The notes: generated by a model from the letters alone, not told the origin. A stretch of DNA of 64,000 nt from Nocardia sp. NBC_01503 (GCF_036327755.1 NZ_CP109596.1:1-64000); one strand, 5' to 3'. Numbered from the stretch's first letter, positions 51,196-60,233 are shown. A program made the numbers and translations.

Positions 51196-51381
51196 TCATA
51201 AGCCGAGACGCAGCTGCTCTGCCAGGGTTACCACCAATGCGCTGTTGGGGACGGTGACCAGCGGGATCATGATCGGCAGTACTTTGCCGTGCCTGAAGAT
51301 GGCGATGTACCTGCCACTGCCGTCGAGCTTTACCTGTTTGATCTGCGGCCAGGCCAGCACACCCTTGGAGGTCTTGAGCTT
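51196..51381 (-). pseudogene. Truncated 3' copy of the leader-adjacent membrane-protein gene
   Basis: These bases encode LKTSKGVLAWPQIKQVKLDG... to the stop, identical to the C-terminus of the gene at 52283-52927, then stop matching at 51380/52467. It is the same kind of leader-linked gene fragment as the cas2 remnant. Confidence 0.9.
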
Positions 51382-51447
51382 GCTCCACATTGAGAACGGA
51401 TAGTTTCAGACAAGAACGGGCCGCCTGGTCAAACCCCACCGTGCAGA

Positions 51448-52147
51448 CGGCCCATCCCCGTGTATGCGGGGAGCACCGCTTGCCCACCTTGGCATTCGAA
51501 TCCCAGTTGGGCTCATCCCCGCGCCTGCGGGGAGCACATCGGTGATGTCACAACCGATCTGGTATCGGTGGGCTCATCCCCGCGCCTGCGGGGAGCACAT
51601 CGATCAACGGCTCGAACGGGTTCCTGCCCAGGGCTCATCCCCGCGCCTGCGGGGAGCACCCGCTGCAAGGTGCGCCGCTGACCGGCGACCTGGGCTCATC
51701 CCCGCGCCTGCGGGGAGCACCACGTCGGTCACCGTCGTCCAGGCCACCTCATGGGCTCATCCCCGCGCCTGCGGGGAGCACTCCTGCTGGATTGCCGGAT
51801 CATGAGGGTAGAGGGGCTCATCCCCGCGCCTGCGGGGAGCACTTCGACGCCGCCGAAGCCCACCTGCTGCGCCTGGGCTCATCCCCGCGCCTGCGGGGAG
51901 CACACTGGGATCGATGCGTAGACGTGCCCGACGCTGGGCTCATCCCCGCGCCTGCGGGGAGCACGCCACGCCTGCGTTCGACGACCTGGTGAAGCTGGGC
52001 TCATCCCCGCGCCTGCGGGGAGCACCCGGTGGCACCGGTCGCGGGAAACCCTGCGAGGGGCTCATCCCCGCGCCTGCGGGGAGCACCGCTGTACGCCTCG
52101 CTCTTGGCCGCATCCGAGGGGCTCATCCCCGCGCCTGCGGGGAGCAC
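51448..52147 (-). CRISPR. CRISPR array F: 12 repeats, 11 spacers
   Basis: Repeats begin at 51448 (degenerate), 51509, 51570, 51631, 51692, 51753, 51814, 51875, 51936, 51997, 52058 and 52119. Apart from the first, all eleven are identical and of the CATCCCC type with GCCT loop, giving a handle AUGAGCCC in the crRNA. Spacers are 32 bases. The leader is at the right. Confidence 0.97.
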
Positions 52148-52282
52148 ACTTCTTGACCTGCATATACTCGACTCATGGCGGCATTTCGCATTCACTTTCG
52201 ATCGCCGCCGACCTCCGCTCCCATACATCGCGATGCGACCGAAACACCCTCAGTGGGTACGGCACGCAGACACCTGTGCGAT
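52148..52282 (-). promoter_or_regulatory. CRISPR leader of array F
   Basis: Identical to the array E leader over its whole length (offset 1087 bases). It lies between the last repeat and the stop codon of the membrane-protein gene. Confidence 0.8.
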
Positions 52283-52927
52283 TCATAAGCCGAGACGCAG
52301 CTGCTCTGCCAGGGTTACCACCAATGCGCTGTTGGGGACGGTGACCAGCGGGATCATGATCGGCAGTACTTTGCCGTGCCTGAAGATGGCGATGTACCTG
52401 CCACTGCCGTCGAGCTTTACCTGTTTGATCTGCGGCCAGGCCAGCACACCCTTGGAGGTCTTGAGCTGACTGGTGTCGAGACTGAGTTCCCCGAAGGTCA
52501 GCACCTCACCACGCGCCAGCGCGCTGAGGGCCTCTGTGTGGTCGACATACCGGGCTGAGGGCGTGGGTTGCGGTGGGTGGACCGATGTTCGCGTGGAACT
52601 CTGCGCCGCGGCGGGTACGGATACGGTTCGTGGGCTCAGGGCGGAGAACACCGCGGCACCGCCGCCGAGTAGAAGTACCCCGCCCATGCCTCCGGTCCAC
52701 CATGCGGTGCTGTGGTTCGCGGCTTTCTCCTCGTCCGCGTCGTTGGTGTAGCCGGCGCCGCTACGTTTGGTGTGTTGGCAGCTGTCACCGGCGCGCATGG
52801 TCTCGCCCGCGCACTGGCCGGTCTCGTGGATCACGCTGTAGCAGACGAACAATAGGCCCGCACCCAGCAAAAGCATGATGATGCCGCCGACAATCAGGCC
52901 GCCCCTGTCCGATCGCGTCTCGGCCAC
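52283..52927 (-). CDS. Two-helix membrane protein adjacent to the CRISPR leader, DUF6585-like
   Basis: This 214-residue protein has one transmembrane helix near 10-30 (GLIVGGIIMLLLGAGLLFVCYS), an outer loop with two Cys, a second helix near 78-95 (GGMGGVLLLGGGAAVFSAL), then a Pro/Ser-rich linker and a cytoplasmic C-terminal domain (LTFGELSLDTSQL...KTSKGVLAWPQIKQVKLDGSG). The last part resembles DUF6585-type sequences (loose match by eye). It reads into the array F leader and was partly duplicated with it. No CRISPR function is established. Confidence 0.7.
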   Translation of the reverse strand: MAETRSDRGGLIVGGIIMLLLGAGLLFVCYSVIHETGQCAGETMRAGDSCQHTKRSGAGYTNDADEEKAANHSTAWWTGGMGGVLLLGGGAAVFSALSPRTVSVPAAAQSSTRTSVHPPQPTPSARYVDHTEALSALARGEVLTFGELSLDTSQLKTSKGVLAWPQIKQVKLDGSGRYIAIFRHGKVLPIMIPLVTVPNSALVVTLAEQLRLGL

Positions 52928-53291
52928 CGCTCTGCCATACCCCCGCTAAATCGACTGTCCGGGTGTCTATTTCGCCTCGGCGTACGACCAAAGCCCCCAC
53001 GAACACAATCGCATACGCCGCGCATCGCGCCAATATGGAGGGTCGGGTCAACGCGACTCCTCCGAAGATCAACGGGCGGAACGCCATCCGGCCGTAGCCG
53101 GCGCGCTCCACCCATGGGCCTCGCTATACATCCCCGCAGGGCGAGCAGCGAACGCCAACCACTGCTCCAGCAGCGGTCTCGACGGTGCTCATAAAGGTGT
53201 GGCCATGATCAATCTGGCAGCGTCGTCCTTTGTTGTGGCAGGGTCAGGAGACCGCAGGAGTTCGGTGTACACGATCGTGCAGGAGGGGCCA
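52928..53291. other. Intergenic region between the membrane-protein gene and the secretion cluster
   Basis: About 360 bases. A minus-strand frame (53111 down, MERAGYGRMAF..., with one hydrophobic segment) is open but runs out of phase into the membrane-protein gene, so it may be a decayed fragment. The plus-strand ribosome site GCAGGAGGGG at the right end belongs to the YbaB-like gene. Confidence 0.4.
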
Positions 53292-53705
53292 GTGACTTCA
53301 CACGCGTCAGTACCTTCGGGATACACAGAGTCGTTGGCGACAAAAATGGACCGCCTCGCCGATGCGTTGAGCAATAACCGGGCGTCCATGCAGGCTGACG
53401 GAGTGTATGTCGATGTCTATGCGAACGGCCATGTCCGGGCGGTGGCCATCGACAGCGATGTTGTCACCGACGTCAGCCGGGTCGGACAACTGATCGCGGA
53501 TTTGATCAATCGTGCACGCGAGCAAGCACAGCAGCAGGTCGCGGAGCTTGTTCAGGAAGTCAGTGGCGACCCGCGCATAGCGAGTGTGGTCGAGCAGATC
53601 GGTGACGCGCCAGAACGACCCTTACCGCACTCGACCAGACCTGCGGAAAGCTGGGACGAGGGTGACGATCCATGGCGGCCGAGATCCCCGATTGCCGCGG
53701 ATTGA
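53292..53705 (+). CDS. YbaB/EbfC-like DNA-binding family protein
   Basis: This 137-residue protein has a helix-strand-helix core (LADALSNNRASM...VYVDVYANGHVRAVAID...LIADLINRAREQAQQQV), the YbaB pattern of nucleoid-associated dimers, with an acidic Pro-rich tail. The GTG at 53292 is selected by GCAGGAGGGG upstream; a longer frame exists to 53199. Such genes often head nocardial ESX-like clusters. Confidence 0.7.
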   Translation: MTSHASVPSGYTESLATKMDRLADALSNNRASMQADGVYVDVYANGHVRAVAIDSDVVTDVSRVGQLIADLINRAREQAQQQVAELVQEVSGDPRIASVVEQIGDAPERPLPHSTRPAESWDEGDDPWRPRSPIAAD

Positions 53706-53792
53706 CCCGAACCCGACCTCCGCACGATCTTGATTTCCCGTAAAGTTCCGCACCGATAGCCGATCGACACTGACCCATAGGGGGGATCAGCG

Positions 53793-54098
53793 GTGAGTAA
53801 CGACGAAATCTATGTCGACCCCGAACGCACCCGCAGTCTCATAACATCGATCAATACCAGCGCCGATACCCTGACCACGATCCGCGCGGACGACAAGGTA
53901 CTCAGCATCGCGGGCGCGGTGGCGGGCACCGGTGTGGAGGCGGCCTGCGTGAGCGGCGGCCAAAGTGCCACCACCGCAATAGGATCGACCACCGAGAAGG
54001 TCCGGGTGATCGCGGTCAGCACCGACACCGGACTGTCCGAAATCGAAACCCAGGACCGCACAAGCGCTGTCAAGATCACCCAGGCCGGCCCTCGATGA
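53793..54098 (+). CDS. EspC/WXG-like secretion-associated protein
   Basis: This 101-residue protein starts (GTG) YVDPERTRSLITSINTSADTL and is predicted to be two long helices, as in the ESX-1 secretion-associated EspC/DUF-type proteins. It overlaps the start of the next gene by four bases (ATGA). It may be a chaperone-like partner of the large protein downstream. Confidence 0.65.
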   Translation: MSNDEIYVDPERTRSLITSINTSADTLTTIRADDKVLSIAGAVAGTGVEAACVSGGQSATTAIGSTTEKVRVIAVSTDTGLSEIETQDRTSAVKITQAGPR

Positions 54099-55048
54099 GT
54101 GGTACACCGATTCCCACGGTGTCGCAGGTCATCAGCTGGAAACTCGACACCCTCGAAGCACAGGGCCGCTACTGGACTGAGCAGTCGGGAAAAGTCACCA
54201 CCCAGCTCGATGCGGTGTACAACGATGCCGACAAATCGGCGGACTACATCGTGGGCAAGTTCGGCAACGCCGTCCGCAGCAAGAGTCTGACGGTGCGCGA
54301 CGAGGGCTACAAGATCGCAAATGCGCTCACCGCCGCCGGTGCCGTGGTCGTCGGCCGACTAGAGGGTCTGCAAACCGCACAGTCGATAATCGCTCAATCG
54401 AAAAGCACGATTACCGCGGAGGGATACCTGGTCGCCGAGGACGGCAGCGTCGTCCTTTCCCTATCGCAAATCGCAAACGCCTTATCGGACCGCGACAACG
54501 CGGCAGTAAAACTAGCAGCACTGCAACGCAAAGCCGACGATTACGCCACGTCACTGCGCTGGTGGCTAGACGAGGCCGGAACAACCGCGCAAGTGCTCGC
54601 CGACGGCGTAACCGCCGCATTCGCTGAACTCCCGGGTGGCGCGAACGGTGCCGCACCCGTACCCGTCACCGCCGCCTCGGGACAAGACCTCGGCACCAAG
54701 GTGAAGAACTCCGACCAGATTCCCGCGGACGTCCTGACACAGATCGATCAGGTACTCGACAAGACCGGCCTCTCTGCAGACGACCTGGCACGGATCAAGG
54801 CCGGAGAACCCGTCGACGTCCCCGCCTCCACACTCGAGTTCACCCAGAAGCTCCTCGACGCCGCAGGCCCGGAAGGGTTTTCCCGCCTCAGCGAGCAACT
54901 ACGCACACAAGGCCCAAACGGGGAAACCCACGCCCGCGAACTGGCGAACTCGGTCATGGTGTTGTCGAACGAGAACGTCAAAGGCATCAAAGCGGACGGA
55001 AAGCAGACCACCGGCGGGTACGAGCAACTACCGCAGTCCTACCGCGAT
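54095..55048 (+). pseudogene. 5' part of a large TPR-region (EspB-like) protein, split by an IS3 element
   Basis: 318 residues of a protein are encoded before the insertion: helical N-terminus (VISWKLDTLEAQGRYWTEQSGKVTTQLDAV), with a long helical region and Gly/Pro-rich break. Removing the IS and one GAT copy (55046-55048) joins SYRD to IISNRVEENPG, restoring one frame of about 675 residues. It resembles nocardial TPR-repeat-region proteins of type VII secretion clusters. Confidence 0.75.
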
Positions 55049-55089
55049 TGAGGGGCCGGAAGGATTTCGGACAGTGGGGTTTTGGTTTA

Positions 55090-55974
55090 TCAGGCTGCCT
55101 GGTTCTGTTCGAACCATTCGGACTCTACCTCGTTCGGTGTGCGGTAGCCAATCGCTGAATGCAGCCGAATCTGGTTGTAGCGCAACTCGATATAGCGGGT
55201 GATGTCCTGTTTCGCGTGTTCCCTGGTCGGGTAATTCGTGCGATGGACACGCTCGTTCTTCAAGGTCCCGTTGAATGATTCGGCCCAGGCATTGTCGTAA
55301 CAGACACCGGTCCGTCCGACCGACCGGGCGAGGTTCAATTCCCGTGCGGCAGCGGCGAACTCCGCGGAGAGGTACTGGGTGCCGCGGTCGGAATGGAACA
55401 CCGTGATCCCGGGCACGAATTCGACAGTACGCGAGGCCATTCGCAGAGCGTCGGTGACGAGCTCGGTGCGCATATGCTCGGCCATCGCGTAGCCGATCAC
55501 TTTCTTGGAGAAACAATCCAGCACCGTCGCCAGATAGAGCCACCCTTGCGCGGTGCGGATGTAGGTGATGTCGCCGACCAGCTTGACGCCGGGGCGGTCG
55601 GCGGTGAAGTCGCGCCGCACCAGGTCCGGCAATGTCTCGGCGTCGCCGGCAAGGGTCGTGATCGGCCGGAACGGGCGAGGCTGACAGGACACCAGGCCCA
55701 GCTCACGCATGATCGACCGCACCGTCTCCGGGTCGGCGAGGGTGCCCCAACGCGCGAGTTGGGCGTGGATTCTGCGATACCCGTAGGTACCGTCGGAATG
55801 GTCGAACGCGAATCGCACCTCGGCGGACAGGATTTCCCGCCGCACGGTGGTCGCCGAGACCGGCCTGCTCTTCCAGTCGTAATAGCCGGACCTGGACACC
55901 TTCGACCACGCACACATCCGGGAGATCGGGTAATTTCCTTCTTCGGATTCGATGAACGCGTACTTCGCGGTCAC
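55090..55974 (-). CDS. IS3-family transposase orfB (DDE)
   Basis: This 294-residue protein has the rve core with residues in VGDITYIRT, FHSDRGTQY and WAESFNGTLKNE, preceded by the HTH_21 region (GTYGYRRIHAQL). The frame is intact. It overlaps orfA by four bases. orfA and orfB are separate here, though frameshifting to OrfAB is usual in the family. Confidence 0.95.
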   Translation of the reverse strand: MTAKYAFIESEEGNYPISRMCAWSKVSRSGYYDWKSRPVSATTVRREILSAEVRFAFDHSDGTYGYRRIHAQLARWGTLADPETVRSIMRELGLVSCQPRPFRPITTLAGDAETLPDLVRRDFTADRPGVKLVGDITYIRTAQGWLYLATVLDCFSKKVIGYAMAEHMRTELVTDALRMASRTVEFVPGITVFHSDRGTQYLSAEFAAAARELNLARSVGRTGVCYDNAWAESFNGTLKNERVHRTNYPTREHAKQDITRYIELRYNQIRLHSAIGYRTPNEVESEWFEQNQAA

Positions 55975-56261
55975 CGGAATCTCTTCGCGAAGAAGGCCGC
56001 CGATTTTCCCAGGAACTCGTTCTCCGCCTCCAACTCCCGCACCCGGCGTTCGAGTTCGGCCAGCCGGGCCCGATCAGGCACCGATAATTCGGGTTCGGTC
56101 ACCACATGGGTCTGCCGGTAGTTCTTCACCCAATTGTTCAAGGTCTGCTCGATCAGCCCCAACTCGCGGGCAACCTCGGCTACCGTGCGGGATCGGTCAA
56201 CCACTTCTTTGGCAGCCGCCTCCCGAAACTCCGGCGAATACCGCGAATTCTTCCGTGCCAC
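55971..56261 (-). CDS. IS3-family transposase orfA
   Basis: This 96-residue protein (VARKNSRYSPEFREAAAKE) has a helix-turn-helix (TVAEVARELGLIEQTLNNWVKNY) and a coiled coil ending in NEFLGKSAAFFAK. The GTG at 56261 is chosen because GGAG lies nine bases upstream; an ATG at 56276 is also in frame. Confidence 0.9.
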   Translation of the reverse strand: MARKNSRYSPEFREAAAKEVVDRSRTVAEVARELGLIEQTLNNWVKNYRQTHVVTEPELSVPDRARLAELERRVRELEAENEFLGKSAAFFAKRFR

Positions 56262-56328
56262 AACAACTCCGTTCAATGAACCCCAATCCTACTTTGGGGC
56301 CACTGTCAGAGAACCTTCCGGCACTACA

Positions 56329-57405
56329 GATATCATCTCCAATCGCGTCGAGGAAAACCCGGGGGTGCATCAACCCGGCACCCCCGGCTATCTAGCTGAT
56401 GCCAACAGCAACACGTACGAGAACCCCAAAGGCCTCGACCAGTATCGCGCCGGTCTGGATCACTACAAGAACCTCAACGCCCTCACCAGCGCCCTGGACC
56501 TCGCGGACACCGGATACACCCCCGGCACCAAACTTTCCACCGAGCTATATCGCCAGGGCGCGTTCCTATCCGAGGTCCTCACCGACCCAGGACAAACGCG
56601 CGCCCTCCCGACCGACCCATCTTCGATCAACAACACCATCAGCAATGTCGTCGATGTCGCCTCCCGCAACACCGACGCCACCACCGTCATCCTCACCGGC
56701 GACGGCACCCCCGAACAGCTCGGCTCGGGCTATCACCGGGACTCCGCGGTCGTGGCCTTGCTCGAGCACGATTGGCCGGGCGGGGTCGAGAACTCACCGA
56801 TGCACAAAATGCTCGACTACATCTCCACCGATGCGCACTCGGACAATCTCGAGGACGCAACCCGCGCCGGCAAATCCGCCCGCGCCCTGGCCGATGTCAT
56901 CTCCTCCACCAAATCGCCCGGCGGTGTCGGCAACTTCGATTCACTGTTCAAAGACAACAGCCCCTCGATGCGCTACGTCGCCCAAGCCCTGTCGCCGTAC
57001 GTCGGGAATATGGTCGATGTCCCCGAAAACCTACTTGGCACACACGGATTCGGCAACCTCGACCCCGTCGAGTCGACACGTGTGTTCACGCTCATGGACA
57101 ACGACCAAAAATCTGCGGCAATCCTCAACGGCGCCGCGATCGCCCAGGCGTACGAGTTCGACCAGGAGTTCGCACGCGGAGAAGGCGGACAGGACCTCGC
57201 CCTGTACTCGGGCCGCCTGCATGGGCTCATCGAAGGCGGTATCGCCGCCAACACAGGCTTGCACGGCTACGACGCCACCTCCGCCGCCACCCACAGCAAG
57301 GAAGTGCTCGGTGCCGGCTACATGTCGGCCAAGGAATTCTTCAATGCCGGAGTCGGCGCCGTCACCGATGCACTGCCCGGCAAAAGCTCATCATGCCGGC
57401 CGTGA
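56329..57405 (+). pseudogene. 3' part of the TPR-region protein gene
   Basis: This is the C-terminal part (about 358 residues, from DIISNRVEENPG) of the gene at 54095. It has helical repeats (LDQYRAGLDHYKNLNALTSALDLADTG), VILTGDGTPEQLGSGYHRDSAV and a C-terminal GKEVL-type Gly-rich tail. Its last 13 bases overlap the next gene. Without the 5' half it is not expected to be translated normally. Confidence 0.78.
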
Positions 57406-57872
57406 GCTCCATCGAGGCATTCCTCAAAGACCCGACGGTCAACACTCTCAGCGACAAACCGCAGCTCTCCTATCCCGTGCTCAACGCCGAAATGCCCGGC
57501 GGCAAATCCGTCGACCTCAGCTCGGTCAGCGTGCACGAACGGGTCCTCGCGTCCCAGCGCTACGTGATGCTGCAAGGCTTGGTGGATGCCGGCCGGATCG
57601 ACACGAGCACGCTACCGAATAATCTGACCGACAGCAGCGGACTCAAACCCTTCGACCAGGTGAAAGATGCCGACACCACAGCCATCCCAGACATCCTCGA
57701 ACAACACGGCCTCTCGCGTGACCAAATCACCGACTACGTCACCAACTCGACCGTAGGGAACCAAACGATCAATGACATCGTCTTCGGTGGCTCACTCGTC
57801 CAACCGGGAAGCCCGCTGTTCGTCTCAGTCCTTCGCGGGGCAGCACCCTCGACGGCCGACAAATGGCCGTGA
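57393..57872 (+). CDS. Hypothetical protein of the TPR-region cluster
   Basis: This 159-residue protein (MPAVSSIEAFLKDPTVNTL) is predicted helical, with no signal peptide or membrane helix. The start at 57393 overlaps the end of the interrupted gene. It is followed after four bases by the DUF3558 gene, so the cluster is one transcript. Function unknown. Confidence 0.65.
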   Translation: MPAVSSIEAFLKDPTVNTLSDKPQLSYPVLNAEMPGGKSVDLSSVSVHERVLASQRYVMLQGLVDAGRIDTSTLPNNLTDSSGLKPFDQVKDADTTAIPDILEQHGLSRDQITDYVTNSTVGNQTINDIVFGGSLVQPGSPLFVSVLRGAAPSTADKWP

Positions 57873-57876
57873 CCGG

Positions 57877-58389
57877 ATGAGCGCCCGACAACTGGTCAAC
57901 GCCGCGCTAGTCCTGGTGGCCGCCCTGGCTGTCGGCTTGTTCGGCACCGGATGCGGTCGCAGCAGTGACACTTCCACCGGTGAAGCACCCAAATGGGACC
58001 CCTGCTCGGCCTTCCCCGAATCCGCCATGCAGGACCTCGGACTCGACTACAAAGCACTACCCGGCGGACAGACCCCCGGTATGCGATGCACCTGGGCGAA
58101 CACGCAAACCGGCTACTCCGTCGACGTGCAATACAGAACGAAAAACCAATTCACCGACTGGCGGACCGGTGCCGAGGACATCACCGACTTCACAGCCGCA
58201 CCATACAGCGGCCATACCTACCACATCCAAGGCAATAGCCACCCGTTCATGTGCTCCGCACAGCTGAAGACGAAGAACTCCGATGTCGTCTTTCAAGTAA
58301 CCAATCAGAACTACCGACCGGACGATCCGTGCGCTTTCGCCACGCGCATCGCGACCGCACTCGCCAAATACCTGCCTGCGACTCCGTAA
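57877..58389 (+). CDS. DUF3558-family lipoprotein
   Basis: This 170-residue protein begins MSARQLVNAALVLVAALAVGLFGTGCG, a lipoprotein signal whose lipobox (LFGTGC) marks the Cys for diacylglycerol. The mature part has the DUF3558 pattern (WDPCSAFPESAM...GMRCTWANTQTGYSV...NSHPFMCSAQL). Such lipoproteins are common beside ESX-like genes in nocardiae and mycobacteria; their role is unknown. Confidence 0.85.
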   Translation: MSARQLVNAALVLVAALAVGLFGTGCGRSSDTSTGEAPKWDPCSAFPESAMQDLGLDYKALPGGQTPGMRCTWANTQTGYSVDVQYRTKNQFTDWRTGAEDITDFTAAPYSGHTYHIQGNSHPFMCSAQLKTKNSDVVFQVTNQNYRPDDPCAFATRIATALAKYLPATP

Positions 58390-58610
58390 CATCGCACCCG
58401 CGTCAGCCATATCCGGGCACACAACACCATCTCAACTCGCGTTCGGCCTCCCCGACGATTGACGGGGACGATGAGCGCGGTTGCAGTTGCGCGGCGTTCC
58501 CCACCGTCACAGGGGATCCCGATCCGGCCTGTCCAGACAATCACCCTGGTGGACTTCGGTTTGTTCGATCTCCTCGGGATTCAGCGGCCATCGAACTTTT
58601 GGATGCCTTA

Positions 58611-58658
58611 CCGGTGAGTCTTACTGCGGCAGTGGGAGTCTCGCGGCCAAGATCACTA
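58611..58658. repeat. 48-base CRISPR-flank element, copy 3 (orphan)
   Basis: The sequence GTGAGTCTTACTGCGGCAG...CGCGGCCAAGATCACT...GAC matches the elements before block A and array D but has no CRISPR repeats near it. The ATG of the next gene lies in its last bases. The rest of 58390-58610 holds no gene. Confidence 0.7.
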
Positions 58659-58659
58659 T

Positions 58660-59091
58660 ATGACGGAGATGCCCAAGTCCGATCCCGGAGCCATCAGCAC
58701 CGCATCGACGGCGGCACGATACGCGGTATACGTACCTATCCCGCCGCTCCCTGACGAAGACCGCGATGATCTGGCCCTGCAACTGGTCGTGAATGGGCCG
58801 ATGGTGCCCCGAACCGGCGACTTGCTGAACTTCGACGGACCACGCGGACGGAACCTGGCGCTGATAGTGACCCAGGTAGAACACAGCTTCAGCAGCGAAC
58901 CCGGACGAACACCGATGGTGCACGTGACCGCCGAACTCGATAACTCACCGATAGCCCAGCGCATCGCCCGCGACCTTCTGGACCTGATCGCATTCAAACG
59001 CTGGGTCGATGCCTTCCCGACCGTGGAGTTCCCTGCCCATCTTCGCTCTGTCTACGAGCACGATCTGCGTGCCCGGAACGAGAGCGAGTGA
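58660..59091 (+). CDS. Hypothetical protein
   Basis: This 143-residue soluble protein starts (MTEMPKSDPGAIS) and has a beta-rich middle (YVPIPPLPDEDRDDLALQLVVNGPMVPRTGDLLNF) and a helical C-terminus. I know no family. Its 5' region coincides with the orphan 48-base element, which would then be its promoter or translation region. Confidence 0.55.
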   Translation: MTEMPKSDPGAISTASTAARYAVYVPIPPLPDEDRDDLALQLVVNGPMVPRTGDLLNFDGPRGRNLALIVTQVEHSFSSEPGRTPMVHVTAELDNSPIAQRIARDLLDLIAFKRWVDAFPTVEFPAHLRSVYEHDLRARNESE

Positions 59092-59519
59092 CGGTCCGAC
59101 CAGGTACTCTCCGCCAGTCTCGCGACAGCCCAACCAGTTCCGCACTGCGCTGTGCTCGCCCGAGTGCTCCGTTGGTGACGGAACCCCCACACTCCTCACC
59201 ACTCGACTACAGCCGAAGTGAATCCTTGGGACTGCTGCAGGATCCGGTGACCGATGCGCAGCGCAGGTATCACGAAGAGAACCACGACGGCCCGGCTCGG
59301 TGGTGCGAGGCCATCCCGTGCCGCTTACTGTTCCGGCCGCGCCGATTCGCTGATGCGGGATGAGTCAGCGTTCGGAAAACGATGGTTGGCATACATGGTG
59401 GGCCTCGATCCCGGCATCCTGTGGCTCCGCAGGAAGTGGTGCTCGGAAGCTCGTTCATCAACCCGGGGCAGCGTGCCGGCTAATCGCGAACGGTAGGCCA
59501 GGGTTGCGAGCACAATCGA
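59092..59519. other. Decayed stretch without a recognised gene
   Basis: About 430 bases. Frames on both strands exist but lack ribosome sites and family motifs. I see nothing more. Confidence 0.4.
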
Positions 59520-60233
59520 GTGGTGCTCGTGTGGGTGGGAAAGTGCAACAAGGCGATTGGTCGCTTCGTCAAGCGGATCGGTCTTTTCTTCGCGGTCTTC
59601 CTCGCGCTGTGTGGTGGCCTGGTCATCGCGTTCGCCGCCTACGAGTTCCTGTGCTGGATCACCCCGGTCGATACGACCAAGCCCGCGGCTCAGATCGATG
59701 TCACCCGGATCGCGTTGACCGTCGTGGCTGGTGTCGGTGGTGGGGTCGCGTTGGTGATCGCCTACCGGCGCCAGCGCGATATCGAGCAGGGCCGGTTCGT
59801 CGAGCGCTTCGGTGCCGCGGCTGCCCAGCTCGGCGCCGCCGACGTCGCGGTCCGTATCGCCGGGGTCTACGCCATGGCCGGCACCGCCGACGAGTCCTCC
59901 GGGCTGCGCCGTCAGCAATGCATCGACGTCCTGTGCGGCTGCCTGCGACTGCCCTACGACAGCGAGCAGGGCAGCAGCGGACGCACCAAACTTGTCCTCA
60001 CCACACCCACTGACAGCGAAAACACCGATAAGGGCAACCGGGAAGAACACATCGAGTACCGGCAGAACGATCGGGAAGTCCGTTTGGATTCCGCTGGGCC
60101 CCAACGATGTTGGAGATCGGCGATGCTGGGCAGCTTGTCTCCTTCGGCGAACGTCCCATTCGCGATGGCCTCGCGCAGAGCCGCCACGATCGAAGCTCTG
60201 GATCATGGCGGTTTCTGGAGCGGCGCGCTCTGA
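59520..60233 (+). pseudogene. Truncated membrane protein, fused to unrelated DNA
   Basis: A GTG start opens two transmembrane helices (about 22-44 and 60-80), then RRQRDIEQGRFVERFGAAAAQLGAADVAVRIAGVYAMAG, a pattern I know from actinobacterial two-helix proteins that continue with pentapeptide repeats. Near residue 185 (HIEYRQNDREVR) the resemblance stops; the rest of the frame is the complement of a GntR-type gene. The C-terminal half of the protein was replaced. Confidence 0.6.

Larger units (their letters stand above)
55049..56328 (-). mobile_element. IS3-family insertion sequence with 3-bp target duplication
   Basis: The 1280-base element has imperfect inverted ends sharing GCCGGAAGG...GACAGTGG, begins TG and ends CA, and is flanked by GAT (55046-55048, 56329-56331). 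It carries orfA (55971-56261) and orfB (55090-55974) on the minus strand and interrupts the large gene at 54095. Confidence 0.95.

Noticed and set aside
58251..58754. Plus-strand frame downstream of the DUF3558 gene
   Set aside because: It has no ribosome site, runs out of phase over two other genes and lacks family motifs; the orphan 48-base element explains part of it.
59325..60206. 293-codon minus-strand frame
   Set aside because: Mostly antisense of the truncated membrane protein; only the small GntR-like part is recognisable and it is in another frame.
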